Assembly: GCA_038214535.1 (NCBI GenBank)
Contig: JBBQRS010000176.1
Span: 1-7,133 of the forward strand
From: JBBQRS01 sp038214535
Lineage (GTDB): Bacteria; Chloroflexota; Anaerolineae; CG2-30-64-16
Reading direction: 5' to 3'
Length of the DNA stretch: 7,133 bases
The notes under the pieces were generated by a model, which searched no databases, was not told the DNA's origin, and saw only the letters and a program-made list of their open reading frames with translations. Below, piece after piece: positions 1 to 5,835 of the stretch. Both the position numbers and the translations under genes were made by a program. How positions within the stretch are numbered: position 1 is the stretch's first letter; each line of letters starts with the position of its first letter.

Positions 1-216
1 GACCAGAAATCCGTACGGCGTTTGCTCAACTTGAGTTTGCGTATTCTCCCACACCAGGTGGGGGCGGATGACATCAGCGGCCAAATACCGGTTCGCCATA
101 TCGTGGCTGAACTGCTCGGTATGCTCGGCATAGTTCGTGAGCGTATAGTTGATCTGGCTCACCAACAGGTATTGACAGTAGTCGAGACGCGTGACGCGTT
201 CTGTTTGGGCTTTCAT
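1..216 (-). CDS. IS701/IS4-like transposase, N-terminal part (cut by window edge)
   Basis: Reading leftward from ATG at 214-216 gives 72 open codons to the edge, starting MKAQTERVTRLDYCQYLLVS. Residues 13-45 align without gaps to residues 7-39 of the transposase at 323, with 13 of 33 identical, including Y-x-x-Y-L, N-Y, A-E-H, S-H-D and Y-L. This is the helical N-terminal region ahead of the DDE catalytic core. The core itself is outside the window, so activity cannot be assessed. A terminal-repeat-like tip about 60 bases upstream of the start fits a single-gene IS. No convincing Shine-Dalgarno sequence precedes the ATG. The plus-strand reading frame over the same bases (22-237) has no recognisable content and is taken as its shadow. 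Confidence 0.7.
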   Translation of the reverse strand, partial: MKAQTERVTRLDYCQYLLVSQINYTLTNYAEHTEQFSHDMANRYLAADVIRPHLVWENTQTQVEQTPYGFLV

Positions 217-276
217 GCCGGCACCATACCGGCTTAGCGCTCAATCGTCAAATCTGCTGTCTTGCGTAAGTCCTAC
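1..276 (-). mobile_element. Left end of a partial IS701/IS4-like insertion sequence (IS-A)
   Basis: On the minus strand the element begins at about 276 with GTAGGACTTACGCA, which resembles terminal repeats common in IS701-type elements (from memory). It is followed about 60 bases later by a transposase start codon. The tip shares 12 of 15 positions with the tip of the neighbouring IS at 281. The rest of the element, including its other end, lies beyond the left edge, so completeness cannot be judged. The IS family is inferred from the transposase and the tip. Confidence 0.6.
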
Positions 277-289
277 ACCATTAGGACTT
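268..289. repeat. Inverted repeat formed by two abutting IS tips
   Basis: The arms AAGTCCTA (268-275) and TAGGACTT (282-289) are perfect complements around a 6-base centre, CACCAT. The left arm is the outer tip of the leftward IS-A and the right arm is the outer tip of IS-B, so the palindrome comes from two related elements facing away from each other with about 5 bases between them. Confidence 0.75.
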
Positions 290-295
290 TCGCTT
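281..295 (+). repeat. IS-B left terminal inverted repeat
   Basis: TTAGGACTTTCGCTT is the exact reverse complement of 1327-1341. The similarity continues only weakly further inside the element. Confidence 0.9.
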
Positions 296-322
296 GAGTG
301 AGCGGCATGGTAGCATGGCCGC

Positions 323-1328
323 ATGATTACCAAACAACAATACGTCGAGTACCTGATTAGCACATTCGGCAACTATATCGGAAGCCATCTGGCTGAGCAC
401 CTGGACGCCGTCAGTCACGATGTCATCCCGGACTACTTGCGCAGCGAGCGCTTGACGAGTGGCAGCCTCTGGGAGTTGGTGCAACATCTGATCCTGGACG
501 CCCCCGAGGCCTTTCTGATCCTGGATGATAGCGTGCACGCTTCGCGCAAACGCTACTCTCGGTTCATCGAGTTGGTGAAACGGCAGTACAGCGGCGCCGC
601 CCAGGGCCTCGTGCGCGGTATCGGCGTCGTCAATCTGGTGCATAGCACGGGGGCGGCGGGCGATTTCTGGCCGGTCGACTTTCGGATCTATGCCCCGGAC
701 GCCGATGGGAAGACCAAGAATGCCCATTTCCGCGACATGCTGGTGCGGGCCGTGGCGGACAAGGGCCCAAACCGTGCTGTTTGACTCCTGGTATGCCGCG
801 GCCGACAACTTGAAACTTATCCAGCGCCTCAACCTAATCTTCTTCACCACACTGAAGGCGAATCGGATGGTGAGCCTGAGTAAGGAAGCTGGCTACATGC
901 ATCTGGACCAAGTCGAGTGGACGCCCGAACGGCTCCACAACGGCGTGCTCGTGAAACTGAAAGAAGTTCCTTTCCAAGTGCGGTTGTTCAAGCTGGTCGC
1001 CACAAACGGCGACATTGACTGGGTGATCACTAATTGCCCGGATGAGACCATTACCGCCCAGGTCGCTCAAGACGCGAACGACGTGCGCTGGCAGGTCGAA
1101 GAACTGCATCGGGACCTCAAACAACTCACCGGCAGCGCGAAATGCCAATGCCGCAAGGCGCGTTCGCAACGCAATCATCTGGCTTGCTGCTATCATGCTT
1201 GGCTCTCACTCAAGGTCCAGGCCAAGCTCTTGAACAAAACGCTCTATCAAGTCAAAACTGACCTGTTACGCGATTACTTGCGGGCTGAGTTGCGTAACCC
1301 ACGTATCCCGGCCTTTCAGCCAACCTAA
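323..1328 (+). pseudogene. IS701/IS4-like DDE transposase, frameshifted
   Basis: The 5' part (323-784) begins MITKQQYVEYL and carries the first catalytic Asp in LILDDS (residues 68-69). The 3' part is read in the +1 frame and continues VLFDSWYAA, with the second Asp at 783-785. It ends with RWQVEELHRDLKQLTG, where Glu at 1098-1100 and Lys at 1119-1121 give the R-x3-E-x6-K spacing typical of IS4-type DDE enzymes. The following C-Q-C-R-K-A-R-x-Q-R-N-H stretch also resembles IS701-like transposases. The frames join at about 761-772, so one extra base (or two missing) near AAGGGCCCAAACC breaks the gene. Joined, it would encode about 335 residues, an ordinary length for the family. No strong Shine-Dalgarno sequence precedes the ATG. 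It probably makes no active enzyme unless +1 frameshifting occurs. Confidence 0.88.
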
Positions 1329-1341
1329 GCGAAAGTCCTAA
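1327..1341 (-). repeat. IS-B right terminal inverted repeat
   Basis: AAGCGAAAGTCCTAA is the exact reverse complement of the left end at 281-295. The TAA stop of the transposase (1326-1328) runs into it. Confidence 0.9.
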
Positions 1342-1349
1342 ATACAAAA

Positions 1350-1392
<43 letters not shown>

Positions 1393-1630
1393 CAGATTTT
1401 CTAATACCCCTACCGCCGCGCTCCCGCCGCTAAACTATTTATTGGCCGGTTCGCCCCTTCGGATGATGTGCGTTCGCGTTCTCACCTGCATTATATGCTA
1501 ACTGGTATTTCGCACAAGTCTGTAAGACGATGACAATTGACCCTTGGAGTCCTCCGCAAAGGCGATGCGGGCACGATAGAATCGTCCTTCAACCGAGACG
1601 CCAGATCTATGGTGAACGTGCGTTCGTGTG
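1393..1630. other. Intergenic stretch without a recognised gene
   Basis: No reading frame with recognisable protein content was found on either strand between the tRNA half and the kinase promoter. The stretch holds only a weak dyad, ACGAT-AGA-ATCGT at 1573-1585. The long minus-strand frame starting further right and ending at 1607 is antisense to the kinase and is discounted. Confidence 0.5.
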
Positions 1631-1659
1631 TTGAGGAAAACCGCCGGATCGGGTACAAT
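1631..1659 (+). promoter_or_regulatory. Sigma70-like promoter of the two-component operon
   Basis: TTGAGG (1631-1636) and TACAAT (1654-1659) are separated by exactly 17 bases. Each box is one or two bases from consensus. The expected transcription start is near 1666, only about a dozen bases before the kinase ATG at 1679, so the leader would be very short. No strong Shine-Dalgarno sequence is visible in it, which fits near-leaderless translation. Confidence 0.6.
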
Positions 1660-1678
1660 CAGTGTATGAGACGACTCG

Positions 1679-2926
1679 ATGTCCTACCAGATTCCTGATC
1701 CTGTCGACATCCCGCGCTTGCAGCACGTCCTCAACATGCTGCAAGCCGAGATTGACGAACGGGAGCGAACGACTGCGGCGCTGGCGCGCCAGAACGCCGA
1801 ACTCCAGGCTGAACTGCGGCGGCGGTTGGTTGAGAGCGAGAGCTTCAACCGCGTTCTGGTGAGTTTGCTCCAGAAGACCGTGCTGGACCAGGTGCTTGAC
1901 ATCGTCTGCACCGAGGCCCAGGGCTTGATCGGCGCGACCGGCAGCGCGGTCTTGCTGCTCACCGACCAGGCCTGGCTGGCGGTCAAGCACCGCCTGGGCA
2001 AGCCGTTGGCAGCCGTCGAACCCGTGCCTGTGGACGGCTCGTTGGCGGGACAGGTCGTGCGCCAGGGTGCGCCGGTGCTGCTGAATGACCCGGCCCTCTT
2101 CGAGCGAACCCAGGTCTACCAGTGGCCCGCGGATCTCACAGCGCTGCTTGCCGTGCCCTTGCAGGTCAACGGCGGGGTCATCGGCGTGCTGGACGTCGTG
2201 AATAAGCCGGGCGGCTTCACCAATGATGACGTCCCCATCATGTCCATTTTCGCTAACCAGGCCGCCATGGCCATTGAGCATGTCCGGCTCCAACAGCAGG
2301 CGGAGCAACTGGCAGTGCTGGGAGAACGGCAACGGTTGGCCCGTGAGCTGCATGATTCGGTCACACAATCCCTGTACAGCGTGACTCTCTACGCGAACGC
2401 CGCGGCCCTGGCGCTGGCCGCCGGCAAACAAGATATCACGGCCGGCTATCTACAGGAACTGCAAGAGACCGCGCAGGAAGGCATGCGCGACATGCGGCTG
2501 CTCATCTTCCAGTTGCACCCCCCCGAACTGGAGACCGAAGGGCTGGTGGCCGTCTTGCAGGCTCGTCTGGCAGCCGTTGAGGCGCGGGCCGGCCTGCAAA
2601 CTGAGTTTCGCATCGAGGGGGAGCGGCGATTGCCCATCGCCGTCGAGGCAGCGCTTTACTGGATCGCCCAGGAAGCTCTTAACAATGTACGGAAACACGC
2701 GCAGGCGCAGCACGTCGCCGTTTATCTGCGGTTCAGCGCCGCGACCGTCAGCCTCGAAGTGCATGACGACGGTGTGGGCTTTGATATGCAACAAGTTCAC
2801 TCCGCGGGCGGGGGTGGCGTGGGATTGCGCAGCATCGCCGAACGCACAGAACAGATCGGGGGTAAGCTGACGTACGAAAGCACGCCGGGCGAGGGTACAC
2901 GGATGATCGTTGAGGTGACGCTGTGA
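1679..2926 (+). CDS. Soluble GAF-domain sensor histidine kinase, NarL/LiaS-type (HisKA_3)
   Basis: This 415-residue kinase should sense a signal through its GAF domain, autophosphorylate on histidine and pass the phosphate to the regulator encoded next. A coiled-coil-like segment (about 20-55) leads into a GAF domain (about 60-205). The HisKA_3 dimerisation domain follows, with the phospho-acceptor in ARELHDSVTQSL (His225). The ATPase domain (about 318-415) has the N box QEALNNVRKH (331-340), DDGVGF (363-368) and a glycine-rich lid GGGGVGL (377-383). No signal peptide or membrane segment is seen, so it is probably cytoplasmic and detects an internal cue or small ligand; which one cannot be told. 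ATG at 1679 is the first in-frame start after the promoter. Its stop overlaps the regulator start (GTGA). The kinase subfamily is well supported; the stimulus is unknown. Confidence 0.93.
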   Translation: MSYQIPDPVDIPRLQHVLNMLQAEIDERERTTAALARQNAELQAELRRRLVESESFNRVLVSLLQKTVLDQVLDIVCTEAQGLIGATGSAVLLLTDQAWLAVKHRLGKPLAAVEPVPVDGSLAGQVVRQGAPVLLNDPALFERTQVYQWPADLTALLAVPLQVNGGVIGVLDVVNKPGGFTNDDVPIMSIFANQAAMAIEHVRLQQQAEQLAVLGERQRLARELHDSVTQSLYSVTLYANAAALALAAGKQDITAGYLQELQETAQEGMRDMRLLIFQLHPPELETEGLVAVLQARLAAVEARAGLQTEFRIEGERRLPIAVEAALYWIAQEALNNVRKHAQAQHVAVYLRFSAATVSLEVHDDGVGFDMQQVHSAGGGGVGLRSIAERTEQIGGKLTYESTPGEGTRMIVEVTL

Positions 2927-3621
2927 CAGAAGAAATCAGGCAACCCGCGGGCTCGCGTGTGCGTGTCTTGATCGTCGACGACCATGCTATCGTACGCAAG
3001 GGTATCCGCGCCCTGCTTTCTGAAGCCGGCGGTTTCGAGGTGGTAGGAGAAGCCGGCAACGGGCAGGAGGCGGTGCAGCGCGCCCAGGAGACCCAGCCGG
3101 ATGTCATCCTGATGGACCTGCTGATGCCCGACATGGATGGCATCGAGGCGACGCGCCAAATCACCAGCCAGCGGCCGGGCGCGCGCGTCCTCGTGTTGAC
3201 GAGCTTCGCTGCCGACAACAAGGTCTTTCCGGCCATCAAGGCGGGCGCTGCCGGCTATCTGCTGAAGGACTCCTCTCCGGACGAACTCGTGCGAGCCATC
3301 CGTCAGGTGCATCGCGGTGAACCATCGCTCCATCCGACGATCGCCCGCAAGCTCCTGCAGGAGATTGCGCATCCGCCCGAGCTTCAGCCCGCGCCCGAGG
3401 CGCTCACGGCGCGCGAGTTGACGGTGCTGCGGCTGATTGCCGAAGGATTGAGCAACCAGGAGATCGCCGACCGGATTGCGGTCAGCGAGCCCACCGTGCG
3501 TGCCCATGTCAGCCGAATCCTCGGCAAGCTCCACCTGGCCAGCCGCACCCAGGCTGCGCTCTACGCGGTCCGGGAAGGGCTGGCAGCGGAAGACGCGTTG
3601 AGCGCGGAAGAGGACGAGTAA
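2923..3621 (+). CDS. NarL/LuxR-family response regulator
   Basis: This 232-residue DNA-binding regulator is the likely partner of the upstream kinase. The receiver domain (about 13-130) has the acidic pair D19-D20, the phospho-acceptor D65 in ILMDLLMPDMDG, a conserved T/S at 93-94 and K115 in GYLLKDS. The LuxR-type helix-turn-helix (about 160-220) contains LTARELTVLRLIAEGLSNQE followed by IA and TVRAHVSRILGKL, the usual pattern for the class. The GTG start at 2923 overlaps the kinase TGA by four bases, and GAGGTG lies just upstream, so translation is probably coupled. The C-terminal tail is short and acidic. Resemblance to LiaR-type regulators is general; target genes are not known. The same-strand stress-type genes that follow are candidates. 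Confidence 0.94.
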   Translation: MTEEIRQPAGSRVRVLIVDDHAIVRKGIRALLSEAGGFEVVGEAGNGQEAVQRAQETQPDVILMDLLMPDMDGIEATRQITSQRPGARVLVLTSFAADNKVFPAIKAGAAGYLLKDSSPDELVRAIRQVHRGEPSLHPTIARKLLQEIAHPPELQPAPEALTARELTVLRLIAEGLSNQEIADRIAVSEPTVRAHVSRILGKLHLASRTQAALYAVREGLAAEDALSAEEDE

Positions 3622-3693
3622 CGATCAGGGCGGGTGTCCGGCATCACCGCCCATCCCGTATGCGGTGCTTTCACCCAGAAGGCGCCCTGATCG
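3622..3693 (+). terminator. Large nested hairpin directly after the regulator gene
   Basis: Perfect 11-base arms CGATCAGGGCG (3622-3632) and CGCCCTGATCG (3683-3693) enclose further complementary pieces: GGTG (3633-3636) with CACC (3672-3675), and CACCGC (3645-3650) with GCGGTG (3662-3667). It begins one base after the TAA stop. No T run follows, so it is not a standard intrinsic terminator. It could stabilise the 3' end of the mRNA, assist termination or be a regulatory RNA structure. The structure is seen in the sequence; the role is inferred. Confidence 0.5.
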
Positions 3694-3771
3694 GGTATTA
3701 GCAAGATCGGTGTACAAAACGTAGCTTTTCAGCCATCATATCGTTACATCAAACATCATACACCAAAAGAG

Positions 3772-3800
3772 AAAGGGTCGCCCCAAAAGGCGACCCTTTT
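3772..3800 (+). terminator. Rho-independent terminator
   Basis: An 11-bp perfect stem, AAAGGGTCGCC (3772-3782) with GGCGACCCTTT (3789-3799), has a six-base loop CCAAAA and a T-run at its 3' foot. The minus strand also has a T-rich continuation, so it may work in both directions. It closes the kinase/regulator unit and insulates the downstream genes from read-through. Confidence 0.85.
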
Positions 3801-3827
3801 GCTATGTAAAGTCTGGCGTTTGCGCTG

Positions 3828-3856
3828 ACGACAGGGCCGCACCCTTCTGCTATGCT
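3828..3856 (+). promoter_or_regulatory. Probable extended -10 promoter for the stress-gene series
   Basis: TATGCT (3851-3856) is preceded by TGC, forming an extended -10 element. ACGACA (3828-3833, four of six matches to TTGACA) lies 17 bases upstream. It sits just after the terminator and about 75 bases before the first gene of the downstream series. The -35 box is weak, so an activator may be needed; that is inference. Confidence 0.4.
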
Positions 3857-3931
3857 AAGCGTGGGAAAAAAGAGATCCTCCAAGGTTCGCGGCGAAAGTG
3901 CCAGTCTCTCACGGAAGGATAGGAAAAGACA

Positions 3932-4204
3932 ATGGGTATTCTAGCGTGGATTGTAGTTGGGTTAATCGCTGGCTGGTTGGCCAGCCAGGTGATGAAGGGT
4001 CACGGCTCCGGTCTGGTCGGCGACCTCGTGTTAGGTGTGGTGGGCGCGCTCCTGGGCGGCTTCCTGGCCTCCGTGCTGCTCCACATGCCTGATGCCGTGA
4101 ACGGCATCAACGTCACCAGCATCGTCGTGGCCTTCATCGGCGCGATAATTCTGATTGCGCTCCTGCGGATCGTCTCCGGTCGCGGCCGGCGGTTGCGATC
4201 TTGA
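3932..4204 (+). CDS. GlsB/YeaQ/YmgE family small membrane protein
   Basis: The 90-residue protein has three hydrophobic segments (about 2-20, 28-50 and 62-80) and the family pattern MGILAWIVVGLIAGWLAS, then GDLVLGVVGALLGGFLAS and a final helix ending in RIVSGRGRR. Members, also called transglycosylase-associated proteins, are small inner-membrane proteins often linked to general or envelope stress. Their biochemical activity is not established. The length matches the family. The purine-rich stretch GGAAGGATAGGAAAA upstream serves as ribosome-binding site. It is the first gene after the terminator and probable promoter, and the PRC-barrel gene starts 33 bases after its stop, so the two are probably co-transcribed. 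A basic tail (RGRRLR) suggests a cytoplasmic C-terminus. Confidence 0.9.
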   Translation: MGILAWIVVGLIAGWLASQVMKGHGSGLVGDLVLGVVGALLGGFLASVLLHMPDAVNGINVTSIVVAFIGAIILIALLRIVSGRGRRLRS

Positions 4205-4237
4205 CACGCAAATAGGTGAGGATAGGGAGGTCTATAC

Positions 4238-4762
4238 ATGGCTCGATATGAACACATCAAGGGCTTGCCCGTCGTCACGATGGCGGAGGGGAAGCGAGTC
4301 GGCAGGGTTGACGACCTGGTCGTTGACCCTGACCGCAAGGCGGTGAGCTGGCTACGCCTGCACAGCGGGGGGATGCTGGGCGGCAAGCGGCTGTGGGTGG
4401 CGGTCGAGGCGGTGCATAGCCTGGGTGCAGATGCCGTTACGATCAATGCGGAAGCCGATGTTAGAGATTCTGCAGACGCGCCGGAAGCCGACACGTTGAC
4501 CAACGCCGGACGCGCGATCATCGGCAATAACGTGGTAACCGAGAACGGAGAGGCCCTGGGTGTGGTGAGTGATTATGAGTTCGCGCCGGATACCTTCGTT
4601 CTGACCCACCTGTTTGTCCCCTCAGGCATAAGCATCCTGGGCCAGTTTCTGACCATTCCCGGCGACAAGATACTCACCATCGGGCAGGACGTAATCGTGG
4701 TCGCGCCCGAGGTTGTGATGCAGTCGGAAGAGCCGGCTGACATCGAGGAAGACACAGCATGA
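4238..4762 (+). CDS. PRC-barrel domain protein
   Basis: This 174-residue soluble protein looks like two PRC-barrel-type beta domains in tandem. The first (about 5-75) contains KGLPVVTMAEGKRVGRVDDL followed by VVDPDRKAVSWLRL, the usual start of a PRC barrel. The second (about 88-160) repeats the pattern with GNNVVTENGEALGVVSDYEF, then FVLTHLFVPSG. The C-terminus is acidic (EEPADIEEDTA). PRC barrels occur in photosynthetic reaction-centre H subunits and RimM, and in many uncharacterised stress-associated proteins; here the ligand or partner is unknown. No signal peptide or membrane helix is seen. GGGAGG at 4225-4230, seven bases before the ATG, decides the start. The stop overlaps a possible upstream ATG of the next frame (ATGA), so it is tightly linked to the CsbD gene. 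Confidence 0.85.
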   Translation: MARYEHIKGLPVVTMAEGKRVGRVDDLVVDPDRKAVSWLRLHSGGMLGGKRLWVAVEAVHSLGADAVTINAEADVRDSADAPEADTLTNAGRAIIGNNVVTENGEALGVVSDYEFAPDTFVLTHLFVPSGISILGQFLTIPGDKILTIGQDVIVVAPEVVMQSEEPADIEEDTA

Positions 4763-4779
4763 CTCACAAGGAGATTCCA

Positions 4780-4971
4780 ATGAACGACGATATTCTGGAA
4801 GGCAAGTGGAAGCAAGTGCAGGGGCAGGCCAAGGAATGGTGGGGCAAGCTCACCGACGACGACCTGGAAAAAGTCGAGGGCAAAACCGAGCGGTTGGTGG
4901 GCGTGTTGCAAGAGAAGTATGGTTACAGCAAGGAAGCGGCCAGGGAAGAGATCAAGCGGCGGGTCAACTGA
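4780..4971 (+). CDS. CsbD family stress-response protein
   Basis: The 63-residue protein starting MNDDILEGKWKQVQGQAKEW is a clear CsbD-like protein. It has the hallmark opening (G-K-W-K-Q-x-Q-G-x-x-K), the centre WGKLTDDDLEKVEGKTERLV and the end LQEKYGYSKEAAREEIKRRV, and its length is that of the family. CsbD proteins are small, highly charged, helical and induced in general stress; their mechanism is not known. An in-frame ATG at 4759 overlaps the PRC-barrel stop, but AAGGAG at 4768-4773 sits six bases before ATG 4780 and the conserved sequence begins there, so 4780 is chosen. It appears to be the last gene of a three-gene operon ended by the hairpin at 5001. Confidence 0.92.
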   Translation: MNDDILEGKWKQVQGQAKEWWGKLTDDDLEKVEGKTERLVGVLQEKYGYSKEAAREEIKRRVN

Positions 4972-5000
4972 TCCCGCGAGATCGGCTTGACCGCACCCCA

Positions 5001-5046
5001 GACAGTAACCCTTGCGTAGGTTCGGGCCTGCGCAAGGGTTACTGTC
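5001..5046. repeat. Perfect 16-bp inverted repeat, 20-bp stem
   Basis: GACAGTAACCCTTGCG (5001-5016) and CGCAAGGGTTACTGTC (5031-5046) are exact complements. The stem continues through a T-G pair and three more pairs (5018-5020 with 5027-5029), leaving a six-base loop TTCGGG. There is no T run after it, so it is not a classic terminator, though it could end or protect the CsbD transcript. An ATG follows immediately at 5047, and its only Shine-Dalgarno-like bases (AAGGG, 5034-5038) lie inside the stem. Confidence 0.85.
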
Positions 5047-5160
5047 ATGAAGCGCAGAGTTAATCGTGAGGATTCGCGCGGGCGTTGCGAACGCCGAGAG
5101 CAGGCAAGTTCACAGGCAGGCTTCAGCGTGTTCCGCGGCTTGTGCAAGGACATCCAACTT

Positions 5161-5721
5161 ATGCAGCAAAGCCTTCTTAACCAGATAAAAACGGCAGACA
5201 ATGCCGAAGACAATCCGGCCGTGAGCACTGTCATCGAGCACAACATCCGGACGATTATTCGCCTGCGCCTGAACGCGGCAAGTAAGCGCGACTTGCAAGA
5301 CCGGATCGCCGATGCCATCACTTCGTTTTCTGGGCGGATGGCCTTTGTGTATGTGCATATCGTCTGGTTTGGTGTTTGGATTCTGCTGAATACGGGAAGT
5401 TTTGGAATTCAGCCTTTCGACCCGTTTCCGTATGGGCTGTTGACGATGGTGGTGTCACTGGAAGCAATTTTTCTCTCCACCTTTGTGCTCATCAGCCAGA
5501 ACCGGTTTAGCCGAGAAGCCGAACACCGCGCTGACCTGAATATGCATATCGGTTTGCTGACCGAACATGAGTTGACCCGAGTGTTGCAAATGCTCGATGC
5601 CATTCAGACGAAGCTGGGCATCGAAACCGATGAGGACAGCGAATTGGCAGACCTTGAAATGGAGACCAGGCCCGAAGATGTTCTGGCTGAAATCGAGCGC
5701 CTGCAACAGCGAATAAAGTAA
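5161..5721 (+). CDS. DUF1003 family membrane protein
   Basis: The chosen frame gives 186 residues. DRIADAITSFSGRMAFVYVH (about 47-66) runs into a first membrane segment (about 60-79, containing VWFGVWILLNTG). The second (about 92-112) lies in the strongly conserved block FDPFPYGLLTMVVSLEAIFL, then STFVLISQNR, which identifies DUF1003. A charged helical C-terminal region (HRADLNMHIGLLTEHELTRV onward) follows, probably cytoplasmic. The function of the family is unknown. The frame is also open from an ATG at 5047, which would add 38 Arg-rich residues, but that start abuts the stable hairpin at 5001-5046 and its ribosome site would be buried. ATG 5161 has AAGGA ten bases upstream and is preferred, with the longer form still possible. 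No clear promoter was found in front of it. Confidence 0.87.
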   Translation: MQQSLLNQIKTADNAEDNPAVSTVIEHNIRTIIRLRLNAASKRDLQDRIADAITSFSGRMAFVYVHIVWFGVWILLNTGSFGIQPFDPFPYGLLTMVVSLEAIFLSTFVLISQNRFSREAEHRADLNMHIGLLTEHELTRVLQMLDAIQTKLGIETDEDSELADLEMETRPEDVLAEIERLQQRIK

Positions 5722-5765
5722 GCGTCGGAGGCGCAGGACCCTGTTATTGCGTTGCATGGTTCGCC

Positions 5766-5784
5766 GTTCAGTGAACTTGCACTG
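5766..5784. promoter_or_regulatory. Overlapping small dyads upstream of the PepSY-like gene
   Basis: GTTCA-G-TGAAC (5766-5776) is a perfect 11-base dyad. It overlaps a second one, CAGTG (5769-5773) with CACTG (5780-5784). They lie 50-70 bases before the gene start, where an operator could be. No convincing -35/-10 pair was found, so the role is speculative. Confidence 0.25.
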
Positions 5785-5805
5785 GGTCTTGGGGACCTTT
5801 CGCAG

Positions 5806-5821
5806 TGGGCTTTCAAGCCCA
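5806..5821 (+). promoter_or_regulatory. Short hairpin just before the ribosome-binding site
   Basis: TGGGCTT (5806-5812) and AAGCCCA (5815-5821) can form a compact stem. It ends one base before AAGGAG (5823-5828), the Shine-Dalgarno sequence of the gene starting at 5836. It might tune translation; this is inferred from position only. Confidence 0.35.
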
Positions 5822-5835
5822 GAAGGAGCCTACAG

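Larger units (their letters stand above)
281..1341 (+). mobile_element. Complete IS701/IS4-like insertion sequence with defective transposase (IS-B)
   Basis: Perfect 15-bp inverted repeats bound a 1,061-bp unit: TTAGGACTTTCGCTT at 281-295 and AAGCGAAAGTCCTAA at 1327-1341. The pairing stops at the next base on each side (A280 and A1342 do not pair), which fixes the ends. The only gene inside is a frameshifted DDE transposase whose stop codon overlaps the right repeat by two bases. No target-site duplication is evident: CACCA on the left does not match ATACA on the right. This suggests either later rearrangement or insertion beside IS-A followed by decay. The length fits a simple single-gene IS. 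Confidence 0.88.

Noticed and set aside
766..774. Slippery heptamer C-CCA-AAC in the zero frame of the IS-B transposase, a possible programmed -1 frameshift
   Set aside because: A -1 shift leads into the wrong frame; the downstream half needs +1 (or -2).
281..850. Minus-strand frame across the IS-B transposase
   Set aside because: It spans the terminal repeat and lies antisense to a gene with DDE motifs; it is a shadow.
1393..1430. A complete tRNA by pairing GGGAG near 1421-1425 with the acceptor 3' strand
   Set aside because: Only five of seven acceptor pairs form, no D-arm can be built and the anticodon stem pairs at only two of five positions.
1607..2431. Long minus-strand reading frame (274 codons) opposite the kinase
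   Set aside because: It is antisense to a kinase with all expected motifs; its translation has no recognisable domain and is typical of GC-rich shadow frames.
2797..3534. Long minus-strand frame (245 codons) opposite the response regulator
   Set aside because: It has no recognisable motifs; the plus-strand regulator is unambiguous.
4201..4239. Perfect TTGACA (4201-4206) and TATACAT (4233-4239) as a promoter for the PRC-barrel gene
   Set aside because: The spacing is 26 bases and the -10-like bases overlap the start codon; TTGACA includes the preceding stop codon.
4952..5064. KRRVN occurs at the CsbD C-terminus and again at the start of the 5047 frame, suggesting a duplication
   Set aside because: The nucleotide similarity is short and does not extend; it is probably chance, and the 5047 start is doubtful.
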